Positions 22,945 through 32,476 of a stretch of DNA of 39,743 nt are shown piece after piece (within the stretch, counting starts at the first letter, position 1; the number at the start of each line of letters is the position of its first letter). The stretch comes from Euryarchaeota archaeon UBA91 (GTDB lineage Archaea; Thermoplasmatota; Poseidoniia; Poseidoniales; Poseidoniaceae): contig DAMU01000085.1 of NCBI GenBank assembly GCA_002499705.1, forward strand, positions 1 to 39,743. Reading direction: 5' to 3'. The notes under the pieces are model-generated. The model saw nothing but the letters and a program-made list of their open reading frames with translations. It searched no databases and was not told the DNA's origin. The translations under genes were made by a program, and so were the position numbers.

Positions 22945-24153
22945 ATGGTAACCTTGGGTGAGGTCATCGAAGTTATTGTCGTCAGCATGCGAGATGCTTT
23001 TCTTGCTGTGACAGTATTTGTCGCTGCAATGGTCCTTTTATTCAGTTGGTTGCAATACGTCACTGCCGGAAAATTTGTTGATGCAATCAGAGCGAATACT
23101 CGCTGGCAGCCCGTCATCGGAGCACTCATGGGAATAACCCCTGGGTGCGGTGGAGCTATTGTCATGATGCCAATGTATGCTCGTGGGTATGTTACCTATG
23201 GAACGGTTATAGCAACTCTGATTGCAACTTTGGGTGATGCAGCATTCGTCTTAATTGGCGCTGCAGTTACAGATTCCTCATTCATCGCTCCGGTCATTGC
23301 AGTTCACCTTATCTCGTTCATTGTTGGTGTTGCTTGGGGGTATCTCGTGGATGGCATGGAGATCACACCTCGAAATCCATTAGGTAAATACGGTCCTACT
23401 TTTGAAGAGAATAATTCTCCAGAAACTGCGTTCGAAAATGACGATGTAGAGGCTGGCGAAGTACTTGATGACCTTGGAAGAGAAGATGAAGGTGGTTGGG
23501 GATATTTCTTGCTTCACCAAGGTTACACCGTATGGTGGATGGTCACTGCTATCGGTCTCATATTTGCTGTGTTACTGTTGGTTTGGAGCGCTCAAGATGC
23601 CGAATTTGAACTCGGAATAGATTACAATCCATTTACTCTTCACGGTTTCATTACGTGGATTGGGTTACTGGGAACTTCCCTATCAGTCATTCTCTACATC
23701 TCACAGAAGAACTGGATTCGTGATGATACTGAAGCATCGATTGGAGACAAACTCTATTCCATGCGTGAAACAATGATCCATTCTGCAAGTGAGACAGCCT
23801 TTGTCACTTTTTGGGTCATGGCAGCCTACCTCGTGTTCGAGTTTTCCATGCTGTTTTCAGGAATGACCGATGCCGATTTAGCACGCTATGGTGACGGTTT
23901 CATCGCCGTTATTCTTGCAGCGTTCATCGGCCTTATTCCTGGATGCGGTCCACAAATCATTGCAATAACGGCATATACCAAAGATATCATATCCTTCCCA
24001 GCGCTTGCAGCAAATGCAATCAGTCAAGATGGAGATGCACTGTTTCCTCTGCTGGTCAGACATCGAGCTGCGAGCCTTTGGGCAACGGTTCACACGACGA
24101 TTCCCGCATTGGTTGTTGGAATTGTTCTGATGGTTTTCGGAGTTACCTTCTAA
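22945..24153 (+). CDS. Putative 10-TM metal exporter (ArsP_2/putative manganese transporter family)
   Basis: This is an integral membrane protein of 402 residues with about ten TM helices in two related halves. Each half has a PGCG motif: ALMGITPGCGGAIVMMPMYA in the first and AAFIGLIPGCGPQIIAITAY in the second, each followed by a GDA motif (LGDAAFVL and DGDALFPL). This matches the putative heavy-metal exporter family PF11449, often annotated as putative manganese transporter; the ion is not established. An acidic cytoplasmic loop (EENNSPETAFENDDVEAGE) separates the halves. The ORF opens at a TTG at 22894, but the ATG at 22945 is placed correctly for the TATA box at 22917-22924. Confidence 0.75.
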   Translation: MVTLGEVIEVIVVSMRDAFLAVTVFVAAMVLLFSWLQYVTAGKFVDAIRANTRWQPVIGALMGITPGCGGAIVMMPMYARGYVTYGTVIATLIATLGDAAFVLIGAAVTDSSFIAPVIAVHLISFIVGVAWGYLVDGMEITPRNPLGKYGPTFEENNSPETAFENDDVEAGEVLDDLGREDEGGWGYFLLHQGYTVWWMVTAIGLIFAVLLLVWSAQDAEFELGIDYNPFTLHGFITWIGLLGTSLSVILYISQKNWIRDDTEASIGDKLYSMRETMIHSASETAFVTFWVMAAYLVFEFSMLFSGMTDADLARYGDGFIAVILAAFIGLIPGCGPQIIAITAYTKDIISFPALAANAISQDGDALFPLLVRHRAASLWATVHTTIPALVVGIVLMVFGVTF

Positions 24154-24158
24154 CTGAT

Positions 24159-24416
24159 TTATCTTTTTCTACCACCTAGATATTTAGTAATTTCATTTTC
24201 TTTTCCTTCTGGCGATTCATTAATTCTCAAGGCTTGGTCTTTAGATTCTAATGCTGCGTCATGTTGGGCCCATTTGCGACGAATGTTAAAATAAAGAATC
24301 ACAAAATATAACAGAATCAATGGTAAACAACAGAAAAAAAAGATTTCAACCATGAAATCCTCAGGACCAAAGCCCATTCCTCCATTTGAATCTGTAATAG
24401 GGGGGAAACCAACCAT
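24159..24416 (-). CDS. Small single-TM membrane protein (85 aa)
   Basis: This is a hypothetical protein. Residues about 23-44 (EIFFFCCLPLILLYFVILYF) form one TM helix, followed by the basic NIRRKW and a charged cytoplasmic tail ending GGRKR. The positive-inside rule puts the C-terminus in the cytoplasm. The ATG at 24416 has GTGAG just upstream; an ATG at 24353 would leave only the TM helix and tail. It is convergent with the exporter gene, with five bases between stops. No function can be assigned. Confidence 0.6.
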   Translation of the reverse strand: MVGFPPITDSNGGMGFGPEDFMVEIFFFCCLPLILLYFVILYFNIRRKWAQHDAALESKDQALRINESPEGKENEITKYLGGRKR

Positions 24417-24509
24417 GTGCTCACGAGAATTTCAATCGAAATCAATTTATTGCCAGCATCTACACCAAACCGATCTAATATGACTCAGAGTTACCCATTG
24501 CAACAGAAT

Positions 24510-24887
24510 TCACTCAAGGAATTGAGCGAGTTGAGGTGGTTGCCAACCTTCTGGTTTGAGCACCTTTCCATCTTCACGTCGTATGACCTTTCCGTCAACC
24601 ACTTTTGCCATATTGGAGCGGTGAACTTCATTGAATGCATCATCATAGATATTCTGCATACCGTGATTAATGATGGTGCCTGCAAGGATGTATCCAATGT
24701 CAGCAAGTGCGTCCAGAACCTCAACCATATCTCCTGCGCGAGCAGCTTCTGCGTATTCTTCAACTTCTTCTTTCAGGAGTTTGATTCGCAGTTCAATCAT
24801 TTCATCCGTTCCCAGTCCAGGGGTATCGAGTTTTGGGATTTCAAAGGCTTCATTAAACTCAAGCAGTGATTTAACAATGGGGTTCAT
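24510..24887 (-). CDS. MazG-like nucleotide pyrophosphohydrolase
   Basis: This is a small all-alpha NTP pyrophosphohydrolase of 125 residues. The metal-binding pattern KEEVEEYAEAARAGDMVEVL then DALADIGY (about residues 39-65) has the EExxE...ExxD arrangement of the MazG/phosphoribosyl-ATP-pyrophosphatase fold. The tail, EVHRSNMAKVVDGKVIRRED followed by GKVLKPEGW, is typical of a housekeeping subgroup in phages and bacteria. A role in clearing non-canonical NTPs is likely but inferred. Start: the ATG at 24887 aligns with relatives; an ATG at 24914 with GGAAGG three bases before it is also possible. Confidence 0.78.
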   Translation of the reverse strand: MNPIVKSLLEFNEAFEIPKLDTPGLGTDEMIELRIKLLKEEVEEYAEAARAGDMVEVLDALADIGYILAGTIINHGMQNIYDDAFNEVHRSNMAKVVDGKVIRREDGKVLKPEGWQPPQLAQFLE

Positions 24888-24973
24888 GAATAACGGTGAT
24901 TGCTTAAAGCACATCAACCTTCCATAAGTGAAATGTGGCGATGTGGCTCAAATTTTCTTTAGGTTAGAGGCTT

Positions 24974-25894
24974 TCAGTCCAACATAAATTCAGAATTTGG
25001 CTCCAGCATGAAACCGATGATGAGTGCAAACAGTAGCATCCATCCGGTCAGCATTGAGGCTCGGAATAAAGCCGTTTGAAAGTCTTCAAACTTGTCTTTT
25101 GCCAAGACAACCCAAATGTTCAGGCCCGCCATCAATCCAGCGGCTGAGAGAAACCAAATCCCGTCCATCGGGTTAGAGACAGCAAAACATGCAAACCAAA
25201 CCAGTGTCAATTGAACCGTAGCACGGGTTGTCAGATCTTCGCCGAATCGAGATGGGAATGAGTGTATGCCGCTGTTACGGTCATTCTCCATATCCATGCG
25301 AGCATAATTGATATCAAAAGCAGCAATCCATAATGCGACACCTAACGAAATAGGGAGTATCGTATCCGACCACAAAAACTCGGTTTCAGATTCAAACATT
25401 CCCGTAATAGCAGCCCATCCGTGCACGTCTGCAGCCATCGCAGCCCAGGCACCTGCAGGGGCAAGACCCAGGCAGAGCCCAAGCCAGAAATGACACAGCC
25501 AGGTGTATCTTTTCATGTAGGGGTAAATGACGAACACAAGAACAGGTAGCCATGACATCATGAGTGCGACGGTATTGAGCATCCCAGCGCTCACAAGGAG
25601 CATGATCAAGAAGAAAGCCGAAAGCGTCCATGCGGTATTCAGGCTCATTGCACCTGATGCAAGATGACGGTCCTTTGTACGAGGATTTGCGGCATCAATA
25701 TCGCGGTCAATGATACGATTGAGAGCCATTGCTAGGCCTCGTGCACCCACTGCGGCGAGAAGAATCCAGAGCAGGTCAATACCTGGAGAGATATTGAACT
25801 GTTCAATGGCAATCAAATACCCAATCAAAACAAATGGGAGAGAGAACAAAGTGTGTTCGATTTTAATGAAGGACAGGATTTGTTTCGCATCCAT
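24974..25894 (-). CDS. UbiA-family prenyltransferase (possible MqnP)
   Basis: This membrane prenyltransferase of 306 residues has eight or nine TM helices. The first Asp-rich motif is NRIIDRDID (59-67) and the second is DINYARMDMEND (194-205), which bind the Mg-prenyl diphosphate. It attaches an isoprenoid tail to an aromatic acid during quinone synthesis. Its ATG overlaps the stop of the ubiD-like gene (TAATG), so the two are translationally coupled. This pairing recalls the MqnP and MqnL steps of the futalosine menaquinone route, but 4-hydroxybenzoate-type prenylation cannot be excluded. The frame extends upstream to 25930 only within the ubiD-like gene. Confidence 0.88.
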   Translation of the reverse strand: MDAKQILSFIKIEHTLFSLPFVLIGYLIAIEQFNISPGIDLLWILLAAVGARGLAMALNRIIDRDIDAANPRTKDRHLASGAMSLNTAWTLSAFFLIMLLVSAGMLNTVALMMSWLPVLVFVIYPYMKRYTWLCHFWLGLCLGLAPAGAWAAMAADVHGWAAITGMFESETEFLWSDTILPISLGVALWIAAFDINYARMDMENDRNSGIHSFPSRFGEDLTTRATVQLTLVWFACFAVSNPMDGIWFLSAAGLMAGLNIWVVLAKDKFEDFQTALFRASMLTGWMLLFALIIGFMLEPNSEFMLD

Positions 25895-27876
25895 TACTGC
25901 GGTCCCCCAAAGGAGAGGTGGGGGGGCCACTCATATGATTCTAATTCAGGATGTTGCGCCACCTTTTCCAATGTCTCAGCAGAATGCAGGGTAATCGATG
26001 GCCATCTGCGTACTCCGTATTCTTCAGAGGGGATTGGCGTAGTGGCATCCCAGCAGAGGCGTTCTTTCTTTTCGTCAAACATGAGTCCACGCCCCACGTC
26101 AAATCGAGAGGTGAGTTGCCACAACAGTCGTCTTCGAGCTTTTTCACAGTGCAAATCTAAGTCATCATTGGTGATAAAGAGCCAACGAAGAGATGACGAT
26201 TTATCCAATTGCCAAATTGATTTCCGCAATTGAGAAATACGCTCTCTTCTTGCTGCTTCAGCAGCATCGTTTGACTCATCTTGACCGTCTCGAGGAGTTG
26301 GCGAGTTTTCGATATGGGTGGTGACGACCATGATACTGTCCCGAAGCATCCTCGCTTCAGTGACATGTTCGAGTTTGAGAACCTCTTCAATTCCAGAGAA
26401 CCCCGGAGCCGTACCGATTCCTTGACGCCACTCCGGTGTTGCTTGACTGTACGAGCCCTCCAACGGGTCATTTGAGGAGCGTGGATCTCGCTGAGCAAGC
26501 GTTGTAGCATCAATCAGTAACTTGCTGTGGACGTTTTCATAGGGGCTTGCAGCCTCCAACGAATCAGCAACCATTCCGTCAAGAACAAGCACATCAGTCG
26601 CAATATCTACTTTGGAGTTCAATGCATCGAGCAGTGCTTCCAAGTTTTTCGGATTTTGACCCTCATCAACTGCGATCATCGTTTTCAAAAACATCATCTG
26701 ACCAGCGCCAAGTAATCCAAGTGCCGTTTTCCTTCCCTGTCGCGGATAGCGTTGTTTTGAGGATACAATGGCCAGGTTATGGAAACCGGTTTCCATTGGA
26801 AGGTGGACGCTACTGACGTCTCGATGTTGGAAATTGAGGACTGGTGAGAATTGACGGCCGATTGCTTCACCCAAATGACCGTCTTCCATCGGAGGTAAGC
26901 CAACAATGGTCGCAGCCAAGACCGCGTCCTTTCGACACGTGATTGCTGTAACATGCATGACCGGATATTGCCCGGTCAATGAGTAAAACCCGAAGTGGTC
27001 GCCAAAGGGCCCTTCAAGCCGAGTCTCGCCAGGAATACAGTAGCCTTCAATCACGATATCCGCTTCAGCAGGGACCATCAAATCTTGTGTCAGTGCTTTG
27101 GTGATGGGGAGGGACTTTCTGCCTAAGATTCCGGCGAATTGATACTCGCTCAAATTATCCGGTAGAGGAGAAATGGCTGAGAAAATAAGTTCTGGCGGTC
27201 CACCCATGCAAATCGCAACGGGCATTCGACCGTCACCGCCAGCCTCTTTGACGGCTGCGGCATGGTCAGCAGCATGTTTGTGTATTTGCCAGTGTAGTCC
27301 GATTTGTTTTGGTCCAAACACTTGAGCGCGATACATGCCAAGGTTGTGTTCACCATTTTTAGGATTCTTTGTGACAACTAAGGGGAGAGTTACAAACGGA
27401 CCACCATCTTTTGGCCATGTTGTTGGAATTGGTAATTTTGTCAAATCAAGAGGCAATTTTACCCGTTGACAGTTTCCTTTTCGCTTTTTGCGAGGAGGCA
27501 TTGCCAGTGCATCTCGAACAAGAGGCAGTCCTTTCCACGGTTTACGCATGTAAAGGCCAATATCGGGTTTCATCATGGCAACCATTCGGTCGCCTATTTC
27601 TGTTTCGTGACTTGCACCAAGTGCTCTCAATGTCCTGTCTTGACCACCAAACAAATTCATAGCCAGCGGAATCTCGCTGATTGAGCCATCAGGGAGCCGG
27701 GGTTGTTCGAATAAAACGGCGGGGCCGTCGTTTTTCACCAATAAGTCAGCAATTGCTCCCGCTTCAAATTGGACATCAACCGGTCGAGAGATTTTCAACA
27801 ACTCACCGCGTTGATCAAGGTGGTCAAGCCACCGCTTGGAAGTACGCCACGCCACAACCTTCCGTGGTGGAACCAC
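25894..27876 (-). CDS. UbiD-family decarboxylase (possible MqnL)
   Basis: This is a prenylated-FMN-dependent decarboxylase. N-terminal LDHLDQRGELLKISRPVD is typical. NLGMYRAQ (cofactor site, R183), IVIEGYC (E277) and RLEGPFGDHFGFYS (E288) provide the Arg-Glu-Glu set. At 660 residues it is longer than classical UbiD (about 490) and nearer to the long menaquinone-biosynthesis decarboxylases, which supports a MqnL role. It needs a UbiX-type enzyme, not in the window. Start: GTG at 27876 has no clear ribosome-binding site; a GTG at 27855 is an alternative. It is translationally coupled to the prenyltransferase gene and divergent from the cupredoxin gene. Confidence 0.87.
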   Translation of the reverse strand: MVPPRKVVAWRTSKRWLDHLDQRGELLKISRPVDVQFEAGAIADLLVKNDGPAVLFEQPRLPDGSISEIPLAMNLFGGQDRTLRALGASHETEIGDRMVAMMKPDIGLYMRKPWKGLPLVRDALAMPPRKKRKGNCQRVKLPLDLTKLPIPTTWPKDGGPFVTLPLVVTKNPKNGEHNLGMYRAQVFGPKQIGLHWQIHKHAADHAAAVKEAGGDGRMPVAICMGGPPELIFSAISPLPDNLSEYQFAGILGRKSLPITKALTQDLMVPAEADIVIEGYCIPGETRLEGPFGDHFGFYSLTGQYPVMHVTAITCRKDAVLAATIVGLPPMEDGHLGEAIGRQFSPVLNFQHRDVSSVHLPMETGFHNLAIVSSKQRYPRQGRKTALGLLGAGQMMFLKTMIAVDEGQNPKNLEALLDALNSKVDIATDVLVLDGMVADSLEAASPYENVHSKLLIDATTLAQRDPRSSNDPLEGSYSQATPEWRQGIGTAPGFSGIEEVLKLEHVTEARMLRDSIMVVTTHIENSPTPRDGQDESNDAAEAARRERISQLRKSIWQLDKSSSLRWLFITNDDLDLHCEKARRRLLWQLTSRFDVGRGLMFDEKKERLCWDATTPIPSEEYGVRRWPSITLHSAETLEKVAQHPELESYEWPPHLSFGGPQ

Positions 27877-27963
27877 TCTTTGAACCGTCGTATTCGCTCA
27901 TACGCTCGTATCAGGGGCTAGAGCAATACATGCATTGAAAACCTGAGCGGAGTGTGTGTGTTC

Positions 27964-28425
27964 ATGAAGCGAGTTCTGTTTGTGCTTTTCTTGTTTCTTT
28001 GCAGCGCAGGCCAAGCAACGGCTCAAAGTTCCGCTGATGACGTCATTGTGACCGTTGACAGCTCAAGTTTGAGGTTCAGCCCATCAGAGGTAACGGTTGA
28101 GGAAGGTCAAGCCGTTCGATTCGTCTGGTCCGGACAAGCTCTTCCTCACAACGCTGTAGCAAAAGACGGTTTATTTGATTCAGGAGAACCTGCACGTGAT
28201 GTCGATTATCGGTTTGTGTTTGAAATCGGTACAGCAGGAAGTTATCAATTTGTTTGCGAGCCTCACGAAAGCGTAGGCATGGTTGGAACGGTTATTGTCG
28301 AGCCAGCGCCGGATGCCGTCGTTGAGGAAGAAGAAGTTCCTGAAAAAACGCCTTCAGTCTCTATGTTATCTTCAATAACTCTGTTGACACTCGTCGCAGT
28401 TCTTCATCGGCCTAAAACAGATTGA
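27964..28425 (+). CDS. Plastocyanin-like cupredoxin, membrane anchored
   Basis: This is an exported blue-copper protein of 153 residues. The signal peptide MKRVLFVLFLFLCSAGQATA is followed by a beta-sandwich. The type 1 copper ligands are visible: H62 in LPHNAV, then C98, H101 and M106 in VCEPHESVGM. An acidic linker (VEEEEVPEK) leads to a C-terminal hydrophobic segment MLSSITLLTLVAVL that could anchor it. It probably shuttles electrons to a terminal oxidase or similar. Start: the ATG at 27964 is 11 bases after GGAG; an in-frame GTG at 27958 has better spacing and would add two residues. The next gene starts 67 bases after its stop. Confidence 0.88.
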   Translation: MKRVLFVLFLFLCSAGQATAQSSADDVIVTVDSSSLRFSPSEVTVEEGQAVRFVWSGQALPHNAVAKDGLFDSGEPARDVDYRFVFEIGTAGSYQFVCEPHESVGMVGTVIVEPAPDAVVEEEEVPEKTPSVSMLSSITLLTLVAVLHRPKTD

Positions 28426-28492
28426 GCCAGCATCTTTGACCGTTTCTTTCATGGACTTGATTCACCGGTTGGGCAACATGGGCGAGGGGCCA

Positions 28493-29719
28493 ATGATGTA
28501 TGATGTCCTGGTTATTGGAGCCGGGCCGGGTGGTGGGTCAGCCGCTCTTCACGCAGCAAGAGCAGGATTGTCTACGCTGATTGTTGAGGCAGACCCAGAA
28601 GTCGGGACTCCCGTTCACTGCGGTGAGTGCCTGAGTGAACTTGCCGTAGAAAACCTCGATTTGCAAATTCCAGACCACGTCAAAGCACTCGACGTCAAAG
28701 GCATCCGAGTCATTTTCCCCGATGGCACTGAAAAACTTCTCACAGAGAAGGGATATGTGCTTGAAAAGCACCTCTTTGAACGTTGGTTGTGCGATGAAGC
28801 AACGAAAAAAGGTGCAGAGTTAAGGCTGGGACATCGCGTTACGTCTATGGAGAGAATTTACAATAGCGAAAATCAATTTTCCTATTGGGATATTGATGGA
28901 AAAGGTGACGAATTTCCCCTTCAGTGTAAATCAGTGATTGACGCTTCAGGTGTATCCGGTGCAGCATCGAAACTGCTTGATATGGGAACGCAAATTGAAG
29001 TGATTGCAGGATTCCAGTATGAGATCCTCGACGTCAAGAACGATGGTTACCTTGACTTCTATATCTGGCCAAAATACTCGCCTCACGGATATGTTTGGAT
29101 GATTCCAAAAGAAGGTGGAAGGGCGAACGTCGGATTGGTTACTACGGATAAAAAAGGTGCAATCAAGTATCTTGATTCTTTCATCCAAGATACCTATTTG
29201 GACGGTAAACCTGCAGTTAACCCTCCTTGGAGAAAAGAAGGTATGAAGGTTCGTCCATTTGGTGGCACAATTCCTATCTCAGGCCCACGTTCAGTTACCG
29301 TTGGAGATGGTTTGATTCTCGTTGGCGATGCTGCAGGATTTACCTCGCCGCTGTTTGAAGGCGGCTCTCATTTGGCACTTTGGTCAGGGCGAGAGGCGGC
29401 CAAAACAATCGCTTCAGTAATCGCTTCCAATCAACCCCTCTCTAAAGACCAGATGATGGCTTATGAAAAAGCGTGGAAGAAGACGTTCCCACCCTATTCA
29501 AAAATCCTCAAAGGAAAGACAGCATTGTATGAACTCACCGATGAAGAAATGTCCATCATGGCGCATTGTTTACCCGAAGAACTTGGTAACATGTCGCCCT
29601 TGCAAAAAGCCGGTATCGGTGTGAAAATACTTTTCCGAAAACCAATGCTTTTCACAAAACGTATCATCCATGTTCTACTTTCATTCGGATATTCTCGAGC
29701 CAAGTTTTTCGGCTGGTGA
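28493..29719 (+). CDS. Geranylgeranyl reductase family flavoprotein
   Basis: This FAD-dependent reductase of isoprenoid chains has 408 residues. The dinucleotide loop is VLVIGAGPGGGSAALHAARA, then CGECLSE (the conserved cysteines near residue 45), and a second FAD motif LILVGDAAGFTSPLFEGG. In archaea this family saturates the geranylgeranyl chains of membrane lipids and in some organisms the menaquinone tail. The position beside prenyltransferase, decarboxylase, cupredoxin and ccmF makes a quinone role possible, but lipid reduction is equally plausible. The frame opens at 28436, but the ATG at 28493 (or the adjacent 28496) follows GAGGGG. Confidence 0.88.
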   Translation: MMYDVLVIGAGPGGGSAALHAARAGLSTLIVEADPEVGTPVHCGECLSELAVENLDLQIPDHVKALDVKGIRVIFPDGTEKLLTEKGYVLEKHLFERWLCDEATKKGAELRLGHRVTSMERIYNSENQFSYWDIDGKGDEFPLQCKSVIDASGVSGAASKLLDMGTQIEVIAGFQYEILDVKNDGYLDFYIWPKYSPHGYVWMIPKEGGRANVGLVTTDKKGAIKYLDSFIQDTYLDGKPAVNPPWRKEGMKVRPFGGTIPISGPRSVTVGDGLILVGDAAGFTSPLFEGGSHLALWSGREAAKTIASVIASNQPLSKDQMMAYEKAWKKTFPPYSKILKGKTALYELTDEEMSIMAHCLPEELGNMSPLQKAGIGVKILFRKPMLFTKRIIHVLLSFGYSRAKFFGW

Positions 29720-29733
29720 GTTTGAGATTTTGA

Positions 29734-32406
29734 GTGGCTGACACGCGCAACCTCCTTGAGGGAGCATCACGACCAATGTTCATGTGGGGGGTTACCATGT
29801 GGCTTGCCATTTTGGCCGCTGTAGCGTTATTGGTGCGCCCTTTGCTCCACCAACAATCGAAGTCTGCATCGCTAACCTGTCATATTTTGATGGCCCTGCC
29901 ATTTTTTGCCCTTGCAAGTCGCTTTCTAACCAACGACACATCGTTTGCACATGTCGTGTCCTATGGAGGCGAAGACCTCCCACTCCGCTATCGCTTTGCA
30001 GCTACATGGGCTGCTCGTGAAGGTCCACTTCTTCTTTGGGTAATGTGGATGACTTTACTCGCTTACATTTGGAGGAATCCGATGGCTGGTGAGAATGGCA
30101 GTTCGACTCACTCCCTTCGACTTCGCTTAATTCACGGTTTTAGCCTCCTCATTCTCTTATTGGCGTGGAATTTAGACCCTTTCAAAGAAAGCACTGGCAC
30201 TGGAATGGGCCAGGGGTTGAATGAATTATTACAAACCGATTTGATGGTTATTCATCCTCCTCTCATTTTTCTAACCTATTCACTTTGTTTGCACATCAGT
30301 TGCGTTGCGCTCTCATCCATGTTCACCGATACAAGTGAAATCCAAAAGCGGATGCTGACTATCGTACGCCCGAGTCTCTTTGTTTCAACACTTGGAATCG
30401 GGCTTGGAGGTCTGTGGGCTTACCTCATTCTTGACTGGGGCGGTTATTGGGCGTGGGATCCAGTTGAAACCGGTTCTATGCTTCCTTGGCTCGCATTAGT
30501 ATTCATGGCACACTTACGAACTCGACCGGGCAAAACATCCGGAAAAACTTGGATTGGTGCAGGTTTGGCGGCTGGCGGCCTTGCTTTCTTTGCCACCTTA
30601 GTCACACGGGCTGGCGGTGTGTGGGCTTCTTCAGTTCACACCTTTGTCACCGATTCAGCAGGAACTTCTCCACCTGATGCATTTTCGAGAATGATGCTTC
30701 TCAAATCCGATGGCAGTGCGGGTGTTGAGGTCATTTCCTACCTTGTTGTTCTGTTGCTTTTCATTGGTTTCTGGCTACAATTACAACGTAGTTCTGAGAG
30801 TGAATGGAAGCCGAACCAATCTACACTTCGTCTTTTCAGTCTCCCAATAATTGGTGTATTGCTCGCTTTGTTACTGGGCATGTACAATGAAATCTCTTGC
30901 GGTGGAAGTAACGTTCAAGCCTGTTCTTCTATGATTGATACGGCGGTATATTCCTTTGTGCCTACGTTCGCCTTTGTCCTGTTTCTCTTCGCTCCACTCG
31001 GTATTGAATTTCGATATGGGAGGACTCAATACCAGGAAAAGAGTGAAGGCTGGAGATTCCTTGACCAACTTCGTAGAAATGAAAGCAGAACTCAGATGCT
31101 GTTTTTGGCCTTAATTCTGGTTTTCATTGTCATTTTGCTGATGACTGATAACTTTCTCTACACTGCGTTCTTTTTGATTTTCTTCACGCCTATATTTCTC
31201 GCAGAGGATGCAACAAAATTGTGGGCACATGGTGCTGCAGGCGTGATGTTAAGCTTGGCAGGTGCATGGTCTGGAATGATTGAAATCCTTCCTTCAGGGA
31301 TTATCATGCTGCTGTTCATCCTCCCTTGGCTTCTGGTCGCCGAATCTGAACAGCGCTCAAGCTTTTCATTCTTTGAAAAGAAATCCCAGCAAAAAATGGC
31401 ATTGTGGGCTTCAGTTCTTATTGTTGGAACATACCTCATCTTAACCTTGGTTCTTCTTCTATCAAGTATTGATTCTATCAACTTTGAAGGTCATGAATTG
31501 TATGGTACTCCCTTTGTTATGGCTCTTGCAGGCGCCCTGTTTTTGTATTCAAATCGCAAGCATGATGCAAAGAGGAATGCAACCCTCTTGTTGGCTACAC
31601 TGCTCCTCTCTCTCTTCTTCGCAATATGGCAACCAACTGCTTTTGGAATGGACTCCAGCACCGCTATGTCTACGCTTTTAGTTCGAGGAGTATTGGCCTG
31701 GCTAACACTTCCAGTTCTGATTTTGGTCGTTATTCCTTTGGCGAAGGAGGTTGTCGTCACCCAAGGAATTGAGCGCTCAAAGGTTCCAATCTGGAAGAGA
31801 ATTCCTTTCGGTGCTCATCTTGTTCATCTCGGTCTTATACTGCTGCTCATTGGCCATGCCTACACCACTGTTCTGGTTGACAGAGGCGATGCAAGCCATC
31901 GAGTGACAATGGTCAAAGACGAGATAGTCGTCAGCGGAAATTTTGGTTACGAATTTACTGGATTGCGCTTAACTTCGGAAAACCTTGAGGTCGGAGACGG
32001 TTATGTCGGTATTCAAATCAATGTGTATGAAGTAAGCCAAGGAAGTATTGGAGATATGATTGGAACTGTTGAACCGGGTATGTTACGTTTCGACACAACA
32101 ACCGATTCTGGATGGGTTTTGCAATCCACTTCTCGCTCTGAAGTCGACACGCTGACCCGATGGAGTGGCGACATCGTGTTCATTTTTGACGGAAGCCAGG
32201 CCAACGGACTCATGCAGCAAACCGCTCAAAATGGCTCTGACTCGGTTCAGATTGTTCGAGTGACCGTTTACGACCTACCGGCGTCTCATTTGGTATGGCT
32301 CGGCTGGTCGACAATGCTGTTGGGTATGGGCGTGGTTGTCATTGGAGGCATCAGTCAAAACGACAGACGAAAAGCCATTCACGCCTCGCAAAAGGAAGAA
32401 GAGTGA
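29734..32406 (+). CDS. ccmF: CcmF-like cytochrome c heme lyase, enlarged
   Basis: CcmF attaches heme to apocytochrome c in system I maturation. The tryptophan-rich WWD motif is LDWGGYWAWDPVE (233-245). Candidate heme-ligand histidines sit in HPPLIFLTYS (H174), FMAHL (H260) and SSVHTF (H302), nearly the same positions as in E. coli. The fourth, in GAHLVHLG, is near residue 695 instead of about 490, so roughly 200 residues with extra TM helices are inserted. A periplasmic beta domain and a final TM helix follow as usual. The total is 890 residues against about 650. Start is GTG at 29734 with weak support; the ATG at 29776 is possible. No other ccm genes are present. Confidence 0.88.
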   Translation: MADTRNLLEGASRPMFMWGVTMWLAILAAVALLVRPLLHQQSKSASLTCHILMALPFFALASRFLTNDTSFAHVVSYGGEDLPLRYRFAATWAAREGPLLLWVMWMTLLAYIWRNPMAGENGSSTHSLRLRLIHGFSLLILLLAWNLDPFKESTGTGMGQGLNELLQTDLMVIHPPLIFLTYSLCLHISCVALSSMFTDTSEIQKRMLTIVRPSLFVSTLGIGLGGLWAYLILDWGGYWAWDPVETGSMLPWLALVFMAHLRTRPGKTSGKTWIGAGLAAGGLAFFATLVTRAGGVWASSVHTFVTDSAGTSPPDAFSRMMLLKSDGSAGVEVISYLVVLLLFIGFWLQLQRSSESEWKPNQSTLRLFSLPIIGVLLALLLGMYNEISCGGSNVQACSSMIDTAVYSFVPTFAFVLFLFAPLGIEFRYGRTQYQEKSEGWRFLDQLRRNESRTQMLFLALILVFIVILLMTDNFLYTAFFLIFFTPIFLAEDATKLWAHGAAGVMLSLAGAWSGMIEILPSGIIMLLFILPWLLVAESEQRSSFSFFEKKSQQKMALWASVLIVGTYLILTLVLLLSSIDSINFEGHELYGTPFVMALAGALFLYSNRKHDAKRNATLLLATLLLSLFFAIWQPTAFGMDSSTAMSTLLVRGVLAWLTLPVLILVVIPLAKEVVVTQGIERSKVPIWKRIPFGAHLVHLGLILLLIGHAYTTVLVDRGDASHRVTMVKDEIVVSGNFGYEFTGLRLTSENLEVGDGYVGIQINVYEVSQGSIGDMIGTVEPGMLRFDTTTDSGWVLQSTSRSEVDTLTRWSGDIVFIFDGSQANGLMQQTAQNGSDSVQIVRVTVYDLPASHLVWLGWSTMLLGMGVVVIGGISQNDRRKAIHASQKEEE

Positions 32407-32476
32407 ACAACTTCTTCGCCAATGCAATTATGAAGGGGGCGATGGTCGCCGAACTACCCGAAAGGGAGGTTATACT

